The position numbers and the translations under genes were made by a program. A stretch of 64,000 bases of DNA from Lates calcarifer. Its lineage: Eukaryota > Chordata > Actinopteri > Centropomidae. The notes beneath the pieces were generated by a model. It had not been told where the DNA came from and did not search any database. It was given only the letters and a program-made list of their open reading frames with translations. The stretch spans positions 22,839,804-22,903,803 of the forward strand of contig NC_066837.1 of NCBI RefSeq assembly GCF_001640805.2. Direction: 5' to 3'. Positions 33,986 to 46,080 of the stretch are shown piece by piece (the stretch's first letter is position 1; each line of letters opens with the position of its first letter).

Positions 33986-36900
33986 TCACTTCCATAGCTG
34001 TGTGCTCAGAGTCTGGCCAGATCCAGTTGCAGCCCAACCACCCATAGCTGATGGAGGCTGACCGAAGGCCATCTGACCACCCACACCATTGAGAGTCAAC
34101 CCTGACATCTGCTGGTTCATCTGAGGATGTTGGAGAGATTATTGTGAGTAACACTGGAGCCATCAACATAAAGGAAAACTGCAATAATTGACTTATAACC
34201 TCCACTGAGTCCTGAGTAATAAGCACTATCTCAAGACTTATTGAGATATTATTATACCAGTTATTAAGAGATACTGTCATATTCGCTTCTTTTCTAATGC
34301 ATGCTAAAGCTCACTTCCGAAAATACACTGTCAAAGTTGGGTTCAAATCAAAGCTCCAAAGTCTTTTTGCAATCTAGTGCTCAGACATTTGTTATAGAAT
34401 ACAGAGTGTCAGCACCCTTCCTATGCTCCAATTCTGTACTGTGTTCTACTATGTATTACACAGTCATCTTTTTAATATAAAATTTTTGCAGGCAGTAAAA
34501 AAACAATATACTTTGAATGATTTGAGTGACGTTGGACATCAGTCAAACTACATCTTTAGAAAGCAACTGCTTATTAAACTTCACAGAGACAGAAAATGTC
34601 TTCCCAAAAATGCTATAGCTTGGTTTCCTAGAGCTGTTCAAAACTTGCTTAGAAATTTTGTGTAGTAAGGATTTGTGACACTGCAAGCGTTCAAATATCA
34701 TGATTGTGCTGCCATCTAGTGGTTGCTAAATACTCTGCCCACACCCTATCCAGTACAACCTCTCACAATACACTACTGTGCAATGCATCATCACAGGTGG
34801 GTGTGGTTACGTGAATGAAATCACACCTGACACAGATGCCACACACATTACACAATCCAACAATACAAGGTTTAGTGTGGAGCTGTTTATTAACCAACAC
34901 AGCTAAAACTGTCTCCATACCTGACCCATGTTCCACTGAGCCTGCTGCCAGGCTGGATGGCGTACATGCCTTGAGCAGGCACCATGCCTGCAGGCATCGC
35001 ACCACCCTGTGGTCCCATCATTCTTGGGGCCATGCCCATCACACCAGTGGCGGGCGCGTTTCCCATGAAGCCATTGGGCATTGTCATCCCTACCATCATG
35101 CCTGGACTGGGCCCCATCATGGCTGCCCCGCTCTGAGCCATCATGGCACCCATGACGGTTGTAGGTGGCATGGCCGTGCCCATGCTGGGGAAGGCCTGAT
35201 AACCAGCAGGGGCCTGGACAGGAAATTGCATCTGGGAGGGGCCCATGAACATACCAGCTGTGGGGGGAGGACAACATACAAAAGAGAGGGGGGAACGTTA
35301 TAAACACAATATAGCTTTCACTCCAGTATTGAAATGCGGGGTGTGGTGATCTCCAGAGCTTGTAAAATATTTGGCTGTACAACATGTTTGAGACGCCTGT
35401 TTGTATGTCAGGCAGAGATGTTAGGAAACCTCTTTGAAACTGTGTTGGGAAATGTGCACAAGTATCTACATGCTCCTTTTGTACTCTGCTGTAGTGATGT
35501 CACTGCTTCTTCTTTGAGTAAAATGTTACCACAGCTGAAAGGAATGATGGCAACATCTAAAAAATTGGGAGCCATAGTGTTAATAACAGATACACAGAAA
35601 TTCACTCTGCAGCTGAGAACAACCTCAGAGAAGGGTAATTTCAACATAGGACTCGGGCTGGGTATTAAATCAATATTTTTGTGGTACCAACTGAAATGTG
35701 ACCCGAAAACTTCCTTAATTAAATTAATATTTAGCCAATTTAAGGCCATTTCAAATAGTTTCAATTTCAAACGATAATTCTCGTATAGGTTCAGGAGTTT
35801 TGACAGCATTTAACTTTTGATAACTTCTGCTTCTTTTGCTTCATGAAAAAATAATTCTCTGGATACACATGGTTTTGTTTCTCAAGCCATTAAAAAAGTA
35901 TTTGGTTGTGGGAACAAAAGCATGGTATCATAGGTAGGCCTGGCACCCAACCCTTTTTTCATATAAAAATCAAGCTGTTATTTGAAAATAAGTGGTGCTC
36001 ACCAGTGGGCTGCTGGTGGGACATGCTGTTGGTTCCATAGAGGGACAGGATGGAGTCCTTGGACAGGGGCTTCTTGGCCATGTCGTCGGTTTTAGTGGTG
36101 CTACTGCTGTCACTGAACAGGTCGAGGTCTCCCTGCCCTGACCCTGAGCTGGCTCCTGTTGCTGGAGCTTGTGTCGGAGTGCTGGCCGCATTACTGGAGC
36201 TCACCTGGAGGGAGGGAAAAGATCCTGAGGATGCAGTCACCGGTGTTGGTGATGATTTAATTCAACTAATCTTTTAGATTCACTTCCGTGTGTGCTGCCC
36301 TTACATCACCAACTACAAATTAATAAGCAAATTATTACCAGCAAAGCACCAATTACTATTTCTACGTGGCTACATACTACCTAACTGTGAGTCTGAGGAG
36401 CCTGACACTAAGTTTGGGACCTAGTTGCTATACTGGCCAGCAACAGTCATAAGCTGTTATTTGCCCAGTCTGACAGAATGGTTTCCATATTTCCTCTAGT
36501 GGTAACTGAAGTGATAATAGTCTGTCCTACATAATGACACCTCATATTTCATTCGTGACCTGTTAATAGCTGGTAGAGCCATAAACAGGTTAATGATAAT
36601 TAAATCCCCTACACCTAACAAGTTATTTTACCAGTACTACCTTACTACCTTGCCACTACCTGCAATGACACAGTAATGACAAAGTGACATCATGAGTTTA
36701 CATAACACAAATGTCTTGTGGTTTTCGCACTCACATGGACAATAACATTCAATGAAGTCAAGAAGCTCAGCTTCAATAATTAGGCAAAACAAAATAACTC
36801 ATGATACTCCATACTTAATAAATTTAGACTGTGCATTTGCTTGGTAATGTAGCAGCAGGGTAATTTACAGCAGGGGCAAAAAAATTACTTCCTGCTGAGT

Positions 36901-39900
36901 TATTTCTGTTTTGTAGATGAAAACAACGAAAGGCCAAATAATGTTTGTGGGAGCATCGCACACAGCAAATAATTAGTCTATTAAATGAATAGTCAATCAT
37001 CAGAAAATTATTAAATAAAAATGTTGCTTAATGGAGTAATTGTAGACATTTATTAAATATAAATGCAAAATGTGCCCTTGTTCCAGCCTCTCAAATGTGT
37101 GGATTTGGTGCTTTTCTCTGCTTCTATCTCTGTAAATATATCATATCTTTTATGTTTATGTGGGTCTGAAAACCAACACTTATAAGACGTCACCATGTGT
37201 TTTAAAGACCTTAATGGTGGGCATTTATTGCCATTTCTAGAAAAATAACAACCAATACAATAATCACAAATGAAAATTATGTAAATTTCTGCATTCATTT
37301 CCTGAAGTGTGTTTCTGCTTCCCTTTCATTTGAGTTCACCCTCTCCGAGTATTGATGTTGCTGTCTTGTGACCTATTGATGGCTGATGGTAATCATTTGA
37401 CTGTTTATTTTTTACTGCACACTTAATTTCAGTTTTACAACCAGACAACCATTATTGTTTAGCCCTGCTGAGCAATATTTAGAAATCAGTACTAAACCTG
37501 GACTAGGGAATTCTTGTTTGGCCTTACCTGAGAAAACTGAGCTGCGGACGTGGACACGGGGAGGGGGTTGGATACCATGGGGCCGAATATATCCAGGTCA
37601 TTGTTCTGGCTTGTGCTCGTGCTACCATTGTTAGCTGATACAGCTGCTGGTGCATCTGTGACAGGAAGGTGAGAAAACAGGTTTTACAGGTGGAAAATAC
37701 AAGCACACGCCATTGGGGAAAAACAACACTGTGAGACCACTTTAGCAGAACTCAACATAACTCACTGACGATTTCCCACTGATATTCTACCTGCATCTGC
37801 TAAAATCTTATGAAAAATCATCAATAAAATCCTAATACAACCTCTAACTGCTGCGAAAAGTGGTTTAAAACCAACAGAACTTGTGTTTGCTAATGAAGAA
37901 TATGTGTTTTCTATGTATTTATTTAACTGCATTGCCCTCCCACAGCTACAGAACTGCCCACATAGTGAGGATAATGGTTAGTACAATAAAAAATTAATCA
38001 GCTCACCCTTAATAGCTCATTGGCCACAACACAAAAATAACAGTAAACATTCCATCCAAATAATGCAATAGCCCTCCAAGACAATCAGTGATATAAATAT
38101 GTCATTTTCTTTAAACTGTAAATGAAATTGTTATAATAAAGTATCACCATTTGATTACGAATACTGGAGCTATCGCAATGAAAAGAATCAAGGCACAAGC
38201 ACACAAATTAATAGACAAACAATAACCTGTAGTTTGATTATGAAGAACAACTGCCTATATATCAAGACAGGAATATCCACATAACTGCAACCCATTACAA
38301 AAACACTCACTTCCCATTTTTCCATATGGTTGAGATGCCTGTGCTGTGCCATCACTCAATATTATTTAACTGAATTTGTTCTGTTTAAGATTGAGCCTCC
38401 AAAAATTTTCAAATCTAGAAGTACATCCACTTGTAAAATGAAACAAGAAGTTACCATTTGGCTGCTAGTAGTGAGTGAGTCAGCAGCTGTGGCACTTCCT
38501 CTTGCTAACTCACAAAAAAGCATTGCAGTGGCTTACTGGTACAAACGTTTTTTACTTAAAACTGCATGATGAGTTTCTTAATATGTGTTAACCGCAGCTT
38601 AAAAGAACAGCAGACGTCATTACAGCTCAACAGACAGCATAGCAGATCCAAGACCAGCGAGGACGCTGCCTGTTAGCCGAAAGGGAACGTACAGTCACAG
38701 TGACTGCTATGTTACATACGCACCAGAAACTAACTGAAAGGGGAACCCTTTCAAAATGTCACTTTCTCTAACATCCACTGCCTGATTAATACACATCAAG
38801 CTAACAAGTTTATAGTGACAACACAGGCTGAAGAGGGAGACGGTCGTGGATTGGCACTGATTGTATCCTGAACCACAATATCACAGCTCAGTGCAGTTCC
38901 CCTCTGCTGTGAGGGCTCAGTGTTATACAATAACAGGCATACCACAACACAGAATCAACATGCTACACCAAGCCAGGGGTAAAGGCAACCGGCACCAATA
39001 ATACATTAACACATATAATAAAATTACAATACACTGTGATCTTAAATGCCTTATCCATAAAAAATATCCTTGGGAATACCAATGATCAAGAATTACTTGG
39101 CACCCCAAGTCCATTAATATGTAACTACCTTCTCAACAGTTTTATAGCCACCAAGTCGTTTATTAGATCTGCTGGCAATAAACAAAAAACAATTACAAGC
39201 TAAAGCCATATTCAGCCAGATTCCACAAATAATATCTTAGTTTGCACATTCATACGGTCCATTTCAGACCATTTTTATTTTCAGGTAAAAGACACTCACC
39301 AAGACCTAGTAGGTTCACAGAAGGTTCTGAAGTCTTAGAGGGACTGACTTTGGGAACTGGCCTGGACTCTTCACTCTGGAAAAAAAAATTAGGTAGCACA
39401 TTAAAATGAGGACAACAAACTCAACTTGGTACAGGTCAAAAACAATGCTGAGGAGCATGTTTGTACAGCTCTATTCATGAAAGAATGTGTATGTAATACC
39501 TTGGAGTAGGAGGACACCTTGCTCCCTCTGTCTAGCTCCCTCTCTTTCTTACTGTCTTTTGGCTGACAACACAAAAGAAACTCAAAGTGAACCACAGGCA
39601 AGTATGGAAAATAATGATGGACAGTGGAGTCCACATTATATTGAAATGCTAACGATTTTGTCAGTACATACACTGCTCCCATTGGTCACATTCTTGTTGT
39701 AATATTTCTTCTTCTCATATTTATCCCTGATGAAGAATTCCACTGCTCTGAGGTCAGAGTTAAGGGGAAAAGAGGCAACGTACAAACCAAAACTGTGTTT
39801 CTTTTAAGTTCTTTTAAGTGCATCTGCTAAGAGTGAAGGATACTGGTCTGTTTGAGGTCTTCTGAAGCTATCTGGAAGGTTGGCCTCATAAAGCTGCCTG

Positions 39901-41424
39901 GCCTTGGTGTTACCCATCTCCTGTATACTCTGAAAACAGGAAAGACAAAGGGGTTATTAGAGGAAAGAAACTGTTCATAAAGGCACGCTGAAATATGTAA
40001 AGATTGAATTTACATGTGATGATTAGTTTGCTCATTATTGGTGGTACTACTAAGCCAGTGAAAACAGTGGTTTAATATCTTCTGTGGCTGTAGCAGAGCT
40101 TTCTGACTTATGAGAAAATGATCCATCTGATGTTATCTGTGTTTATTGTTATCTTGCCTTGGGTTAAGAGCCCTTTAATAGAAAGCCTGTGTTGCAAGCT
40201 GGTGGCATGGAGCTTGTGAGAGGTGGGTGGTAATTGTGGTAGCTTCCAAATAACATGATGCAGCAGCCTGACAACCTATCAAGATGTATTATGGGAAATG
40301 TAGGGTACAATATTTTTGTAGCATGATCCACACTAGGCAGGAAAAGGCAGATTGTGTCAGCCTCTGCTGCACAGAATCTGACCATAGTGTTAGTGATCTG
40401 TCACTTTCAAGTCTGCCAACTTTACTGAAGTGCAATTCTATATTACTGGGGATAACACTTGAAAATGGAAACTTGTGATATTGTCACAGCTTTGAAGCAC
40501 TGAAAAGGAAAGATTTACCATTAACAGAGGGGAGATATACACAAGTAAAAGGAAATCAGTTTTCCTCTGTCCCATAAAACAAAAATTCTACAATAATCTC
40601 TCACCAAACTTGCTTACACTATTTCAAGACTGACCGCGAGAGGCAGGACATCGATAGATAAGTTGTCATGTTGAATACCTGAACCAAAGTATATAAGTAA
40701 GAAAACAGTACCTGGATTTGGTCTGAGGTCCATTGGTCCAGGTTGACTGATTTCACTCTGGATATGTGTACTCCCAGGTTCCTGTGGATGCCAGCACATC
40801 GGATGCAGATAAATACTCCCAGATTCCAGGATGCCCATCTTGGACCTGACAAAGCAAGAAAGCCAGATGGGGATTTGAAAATGGAGAGATGCCTGAGGAA
40901 AAATATGCACATGCATGATCGTGTAGTGACTTTTAAGTGCAAAGAAAAGGCTCTGCATTTTTTCCTGGCATGAAAATAAGACCTCCTTTTCTGTGAAGGA
41001 CCTGCTACTGTTTGTTAAACGCCGTAAGCACCCGACGACTGAGCTGAAGGCAGCGGTGAGGGAGAGACTCTGAGGGGAGCTTATGGAGGTTTAGAGAAGT
41101 TAGCTTGCTAGTTAGCCACTTAGTTTAGCTTAAGGGGAAGAGATGTCAGCTGACTAGCCTGAGCCAGTTACACACTAGCGAGTTAGCTTAGCTAAGCTAA
41201 ACAACGCAGCTGCTATGTTGTTGCTCGGCGTTACCGGCAGATTCTGGGTGAAACTGTGAACTTTGCGTAGTAAAAACGAAAATTCTCGACAGTGAGAGTG
41301 TCGCACCTTTCGCCTCGCAGTCGGCGCAGTACTTGTTGTCTTCCTCTCTCAGCATTTTGGACAGGATGGCCTGGTGCTGCTCGTTCAGTTTCTGGGCCTT
41401 CTCTCTCTCCGAGCGAGTCGCCAT
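33986..41424 (-). CDS. smap1: Stromal membrane-associated protein 1 (ArfGAP), 10 coding exons
   Basis: GTPase-activating protein for Arf6 that acts in clathrin-dependent endocytosis (family knowledge). Exons in order: 41424-41307, 40845-40712, 39929-39844, 39747-39672, 39562-39500, 39375-39300, 37655-37528, 36204-36003, 35257-34921, 34120-33986. The ArfGAP zinc finger is complete (C33, C36, C53, C56) with the catalytic arginine in GIHRNLG (R61). The clathrin-box-like LLGLD is at residues 181-185. KDSILSLYG, a Met/Gly/Pro-rich region and the C-terminus [11 protein letters not shown] match SMAP1 better than SMAP2. Exon 9 is one base short: MYAIQPG and QQAQWNMGQ are in different frames. One missing base in the GG at 34948-34949 (minus strand CCTGG/CAGCAGG) repairs it to 451 residues. 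As written the protein would end right after the exon 9/10 junction and lose the last 44 residues. The Lys/Glu-rich linker after the ArfGAP domain is shorter than in human SMAP1. Confidence 0.93.
34710..34722 (-). promoter_or_regulatory. Candidate CTCF site in smap1 intron 9
   Basis: CCACTAGATGGCA on the minus strand fits the CTCF core consensus at every defined position. It lies in the last intron of smap1. The motif alone is weak evidence because this word is also spread by fish repeats. Confidence 0.35.
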
Positions 41425-41645
41425 ATTCGCGGCTTTAGTTGGACTTTCTTACTTAAAAGAACTCTACTTTAATCAGTCGTCAGTTGAAAGACGTTTCTGG
41501 TAAAAGACCATAATCAGAGGGATGATCACCTCCGAGTGGGATATGAAAACACCCGGAACCGGAATCCCTTCTCCGCCCACAGGAATTCTAGAGCTGACGC
41601 GGCGGCCGCACCGGATTGGACGATGGTCCTGACGTCGTCTGACGC
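41425..41645 (-). promoter_or_regulatory. CpG-rich, TATA-less promoter of smap1
   Basis: Directly upstream of the smap1 ATG the composition jumps to GC- and CpG-rich, with 'gacgcggcggccgcaccgg' at about 41595-41613. An inverted CCAAT (ATTGG) and a CRE-like TGACGTCG lie close by at about 41615-41640. There is no TATA. This is the usual pattern for a broadly expressed gene. The next gene upstream (cenpk) points the same way, so it is not a bidirectional promoter. Confidence 0.6.
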
Positions 41646-42025
41646 ACAAAGTTTCTCATGAAATAAGTTTTACATTTTCATCAAAAATTCATCATCTGCA
41701 CTAAAAGTTCATCCACCACTTCCCCATTGAGAATTTTAACTGAAAAGCCATATGCTTCGTTTACATCAAAAATATATTTTTTTCTTGAACACAACATAAG
41801 GTCACTACAGCCGCAGTTCCCAAGTTTATTGAAGCATGAACAAGAAAATATATACAAAACATAAATGAATATAATATACATATATACAGGAACGCGGGTG
41901 TCTGATGATCTTAAAAAAATCTACTTTTGACAAACTTAAAAAAGAATCAGTTTAATAGGTACACCCAGCTAAATATACTGCAGTCTAATGAAACCATTCT
42001 GCAATAACACCTGTCTTACGGAAGG

Positions 42026-42260
42026 TTATAATGTTCAGTTTTTGTTGAAGCTGTGTAAATGAGGTGTAGATTCAACTGTATGATCATTCTGGAGAATGTT
42101 TGTTGTATTCTTGAACTGCATTGTGTTATGTTGAACGACAGACGCACCTCTCTGTGTAATGTAGTACAGCTCAACAGCTCCACAAACTGCAGCCTTCAAA
42201 ATGATCATACAGTTGAATCAACACCTCTTCAACAGTTTCAATAAAAACTGAACATTATAA
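42026..42260. repeat. Fold-back element with ~62-bp inverted arms
   Basis: The left arm at 42026-42088 (starting TTATAATGTTCAGTTTTTGT) is the imperfect reverse complement of the right arm at 42200-42260 (ending ACTGAACATTATAA). The two run side by side to the shared TTCAACTGTATGATCATT. The arms differ by a few substitutions and a two-base length difference, and the loop is about 111 bases. No open frame or transposase is present. It lies between the cenpk 3' end and the smap1 promoter. The best reading is a palindromic MITE; a transcript through it would form a long hairpin. Confidence 0.7.
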
Positions 42261-42849
42261 CTTTCATTATAAGTAGAATTTATAGCAGGACTGTTGTATT
42301 AAACTGCATTCATTTTAATAGACTGCCAACTGACTGTAAATTGCTCATTGCTGATTAAACCTGGCAAATGAAAACAGCTATGAAAATAGGATCACAGGAA
42401 ATACGTAGTTAAGTAAGGACTTTCAACCCTATTGAGTATTAATCTAATTTTACATGAAGTACCCAGCAATTTACGGTGCTCTATGGCTCTATGGTGTGTC
42501 AAAATAGATTTCTAATACATTTGAATACTTTCATAACTTAAATTTAGACATTTTCAGAGTTTCTAAAGGGACCTGTGCTTACTCCATACATACAAAAGAG
42601 TTCTTAACCTAAAAAAACATATGTATTTTTAATAAGTATATTATTAATACTTATAGCCTTAATGTGCAACTTATAAATACTCATTGTGTAATGCACTCTA
42701 CATTAACATACAGTAAATCACTAGCCCTGTTGCTTTCCCGGCACAGTTAGTCCTCCTATCAGCTTACACAAATATATATATAACAAGGAGAGTCCAGTTA
42801 GAAACAATGGTAGATAAGTGGTGCTTAAGATGGCTAATGCACCACTGCC

Positions 42850-45800
42850 TTAAAAGAATGTTTCCAGGCGGATCTTAAAGTTATTCTCCTGGTGCCTCAC
42901 TGCAATCCCATAGCGCAGAAGCATCTCTATGTACGGTGGCCAGAATGTGTCATCTATTGTCACATAGGGGTCATGTGGTGTGGTCAGGACTTTGTTCATG
43001 AGTACCTGCAGGGGTACAGAGGTAGACTGGGGTTCAGCACATCTGCAGTGCAGGTGATCAGTTATATGGTAACATATACTGTACTGAGACAGGAAAGATT
43101 AGGAGAGAGATGATATTGTGCCTCACTCTTAAATAAAGGATATTTACATGGTATTTGCTATTAGTATAGTCTCGGTTTTTATTATTGTCATTACTGCATC
43201 AACCAACAACGAACACAAGTCAGAGTTTTCCCGCCACAACATCCATGTGGACTGGAGTGGAGTTAATTACAATGAATATTTTGACTTGTTCTAACAGGAA
43301 AAGCAAAGGAGTAATTTACATTAATGATGGCTGTTACCAGTGAGCCTACATGCACAAATCATAGTGCTGACATGGCTGACATGAAACAGTTGGCCGTTAT
43401 TAATGCTTTTAATTGCACCTGCTATAATATCCCTCAAAAGAAATGGCCCATAAAGTAAAGAGTAAAGTAGGCCTTTAACCATTTAGCCATATCCTGGCTA
43501 ATATAATATAATGAATAACAGAAATCTTTACATTATCAGGGTGAGAAATTTATTTGCAAAAGTTTTATTTTGTTGTTTAAAAAACCTCTAAAAATGTCTT
43601 GTTAGATTCCCTCATCAATATAAGATCTTACTATCAGACAGTCAGCACCTGTTAGGATTAACAAAGCTAAATATTTGATGGTTTCAGTTAAACAAAGAAA
43701 ATTAATTTGAGATAAATGCTGATTATGTAGTGAGTGAAATCTCACCTCCAGAATTTCATTGAGTGAAATCAAATCTTCATTTAACTCCAGGTCAATGTTC
43801 TGAGGATGAAAAAGAATTATGGTAAGCAGCATTGGAGTAGTAACAATTCAAATGGGCTGTAAAAGCACAAACATCAAGTCATCAAACATAACACAGGTCA
43901 CTGCACCTTCTTTTTCTTGTTTGCACTGGATTCATTCTGAGGGAGAGGAACATGCTTCTCCAGGACATCCCCCAGACACTCCATCAACCTCTCCTGGTAC
44001 ACCTTCATTTTCTGGATTTTTGCCTTAGTGTTCTGAAGTACACTGTGGAAAGCATGTAATATTCAGAATTTCATTATTTTTGCATTATTTCTCCTCTTTC
44101 TGCATTTCTGTTACTCTTCATGTTGCCTCTGGAGGAGATACATCTTATATCTTGGACTCATCTGGTTTAGTCTGCCTCTGCCATCATACTCACGTGTGCT
44201 CTGATAATTTCTCCTTTTCCCTTTGAAGTCGTTCAACATGATCATTGGCAGCTATCAGCACCTGCTTCTTCTCCTCCAGCCACTTCTGTTCACTAAAAAA
44301 CAAACATGAAACTTTCAGAGCAATACACACAGCAAAACAAAGCGAGTCTCTGAAAAGTCTCTGCATTCACTTCTGAAAAGCATGTATGTGCTCTGAGGAA
44401 GGACAGCAAGTCATGGAAAGCCTGCAGCATAACTAATAGGTTACGCACAGTTCTTTGGTTTCTCTCAGTTTGTCTCTCTTCGCTTCATAGCAAGAAACAA
44501 CCATCTCAAGTTCAGAGCACAGTTTGAGCATCTGTGGAGAACAAAGTGAGAAAAATGGACTGTGTAAATCGAGCAATGCATCTAATCTGGTGTTTTAATG
44601 AGACATATTCTTCAATGTTGCAGTTTACACATAAACATACCTCCTCTTTTCCAGCCTGAAGTAAAACTTCAGAATTTGTTGCCAGCACTGAATGGTATAA
44701 AATAAGTTAATACATTTTTAAAATGTTAATTTTGTCTTATTAAACATTGGATAGAGCAGATATAACAATTACATTTCACTGTGATTTGGAAGAATCACAG
44801 TCCGATATGGACACATAATCGGAAATGTAATCTTGAATGAGCAGTAATGCTTGATGCACCAGTTTAACTGGCATAAAAACTGTGGTAGTGATTTGTGATA
44901 TTCATACTTGAGCTGTAAAGATATTACATCATGACTACAGCTTCTCTCAGTGTTTATGGAGAACTTACATTTCGGCTCTACTGCCAGCCACTGTTTCAAT
45001 TCAGCTTCTGTTGCCATCAGTAGATTCACTGACTATTGGAGATGAATATTCACAGCAGAAAAAAAACATAGAGACACATTCACAATGAAAAATGATTAAA
45101 TTATCGATTACTTATAAAAATAAGTTTAAAAAAATAAGCAATTGGCCAACTGACAGAAAATTAACTGCCAACTATTTGATAATTGATCAATCATTTTTTA
45201 AAAATGATTTTGGATTCTGTTCAAATAAAAAAAGACAATGAAATACATCTCCTTGGCCTGTGGTAAATTTTAACAGCCACCTTAATTTCATTCGAGTGTT
45301 TTCTATGTGTTATCAGTGACATTAGGAGGATACTGCAGAAACACTGAAAATTAACTTGTAAAATAATCTCACCTGCTCTTGTGGATTCTCACAGAAATCT
45401 GGTTCACACAGTATGATCTCATTCTGAAGCTGCAACACAAAGACACACAGTCTGCAGTTTGCACCTTTCATACATGTCCAATGATTGGTTAAAGTCAAAG
45501 GACAGCAGAAGCTGCACAGTCTGGATCTTTGGGTTAAAACACGAGTTTACCTTTTCCAGCTGTGCAAACTGATCCTCACACAGGTCCAGCAGCTCGGACT
45601 GAGCAGCCTCTGACAGTTCTGCTGCTGCTGCCTGGACGCCTGGCTTCACCTCAGCCTCAACACGGAAACACAAAAAGTCAAAAGCTGTCTATTTGGATTT
45701 GGGTGTGATTTTATTTTATTTATTTACTGAGTAAAGAACAGGCAAAGTGGGTACAGTGCATAGGTTAGGTCTTGCTAGCTGTCCGGCTAGGTGGGGAAAT

Positions 45801-45927
45801 GAAAACGTACAGGTTTACGTTAGCAGGACCAATGTTTCTTCTGATAAATACAAAAACATCGCACTCTGCTTCATTATGTGCATATCCGAACCACAAGAAC
45901 AAGTCAAACAACGTGCAGACTTACCAT
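42850..45927 (-). CDS. cenpk: Centromere protein K (CENP-K), 10 coding exons
   Basis: Subunit of the constitutive centromere-associated network (CENP-H/I/K group) that helps assemble the kinetochore. Exons in order: 45927-45925, 45655-45551, 45423-45373, 45032-44969, 44687-44641, 44531-44449, 44292-44194, 44042-43907, 43799-43746, 43005-42850. All phases close, giving 798 bases and 265 residues; human CENP-K is about 269. The C-terminal block TPHDPYVTIDDTFWPPYIEM and LLRYGIAVRH matches the family signature. The middle is coiled-coil-like (for example EQKWLEEKKQVLIAANDHVE). The first coding exon contributes only the ATG, immediately followed by GTAAGT; exon 2 then reads AEVKPGV. Upstream are a GGCGG word and TTTGAA/TTTAAA-like words, as in cell-cycle genes. 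The start assignment is the weakest part. Confidence 0.9.
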
Positions 45928-46080
45928 TACTTGTAAATTTTTCTTCACTGCGCGGACCACAACAACAGACACCTCCTTTTAAAAATACCGCCAACTTTGA
46001 TGACGTGAAGTCTGCGACAGCGTGGAGTGTTGAGGAGCATTGAAGCTGCGCAGGAGTGCGCAAGTACAGTGAACGGTGTT
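45928..46080 (-). promoter_or_regulatory. 5' leader and promoter region of cenpk
   Basis: The leader exon probably lies here, because its ATG is the last codon before a strong GTAAGT donor. On the minus strand TTGGCGGTATTTTTAAAAGG (about 45975-45995) resembles an E2F-like word next to a CHR-like TTTAAA. That pairing would fit cell-cycle (G2/M) expression of a kinetochore gene. It is motif inference only. Confidence 0.4.

Noticed and set aside
33591..34280. Long minus-strand open frame of 229 codons at the smap1 3' end
   Set aside because: It overlaps smap1 exon 10 in a different frame from the conserved SMAP1 C-terminus. Outside the exon it is intron and UTR.
33986..41424. smap2 rather than smap1
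   Set aside because: The C-terminus [17 protein letters not shown] and PSMMVGM-like segments fit SMAP1; SMAP2 ends differently.
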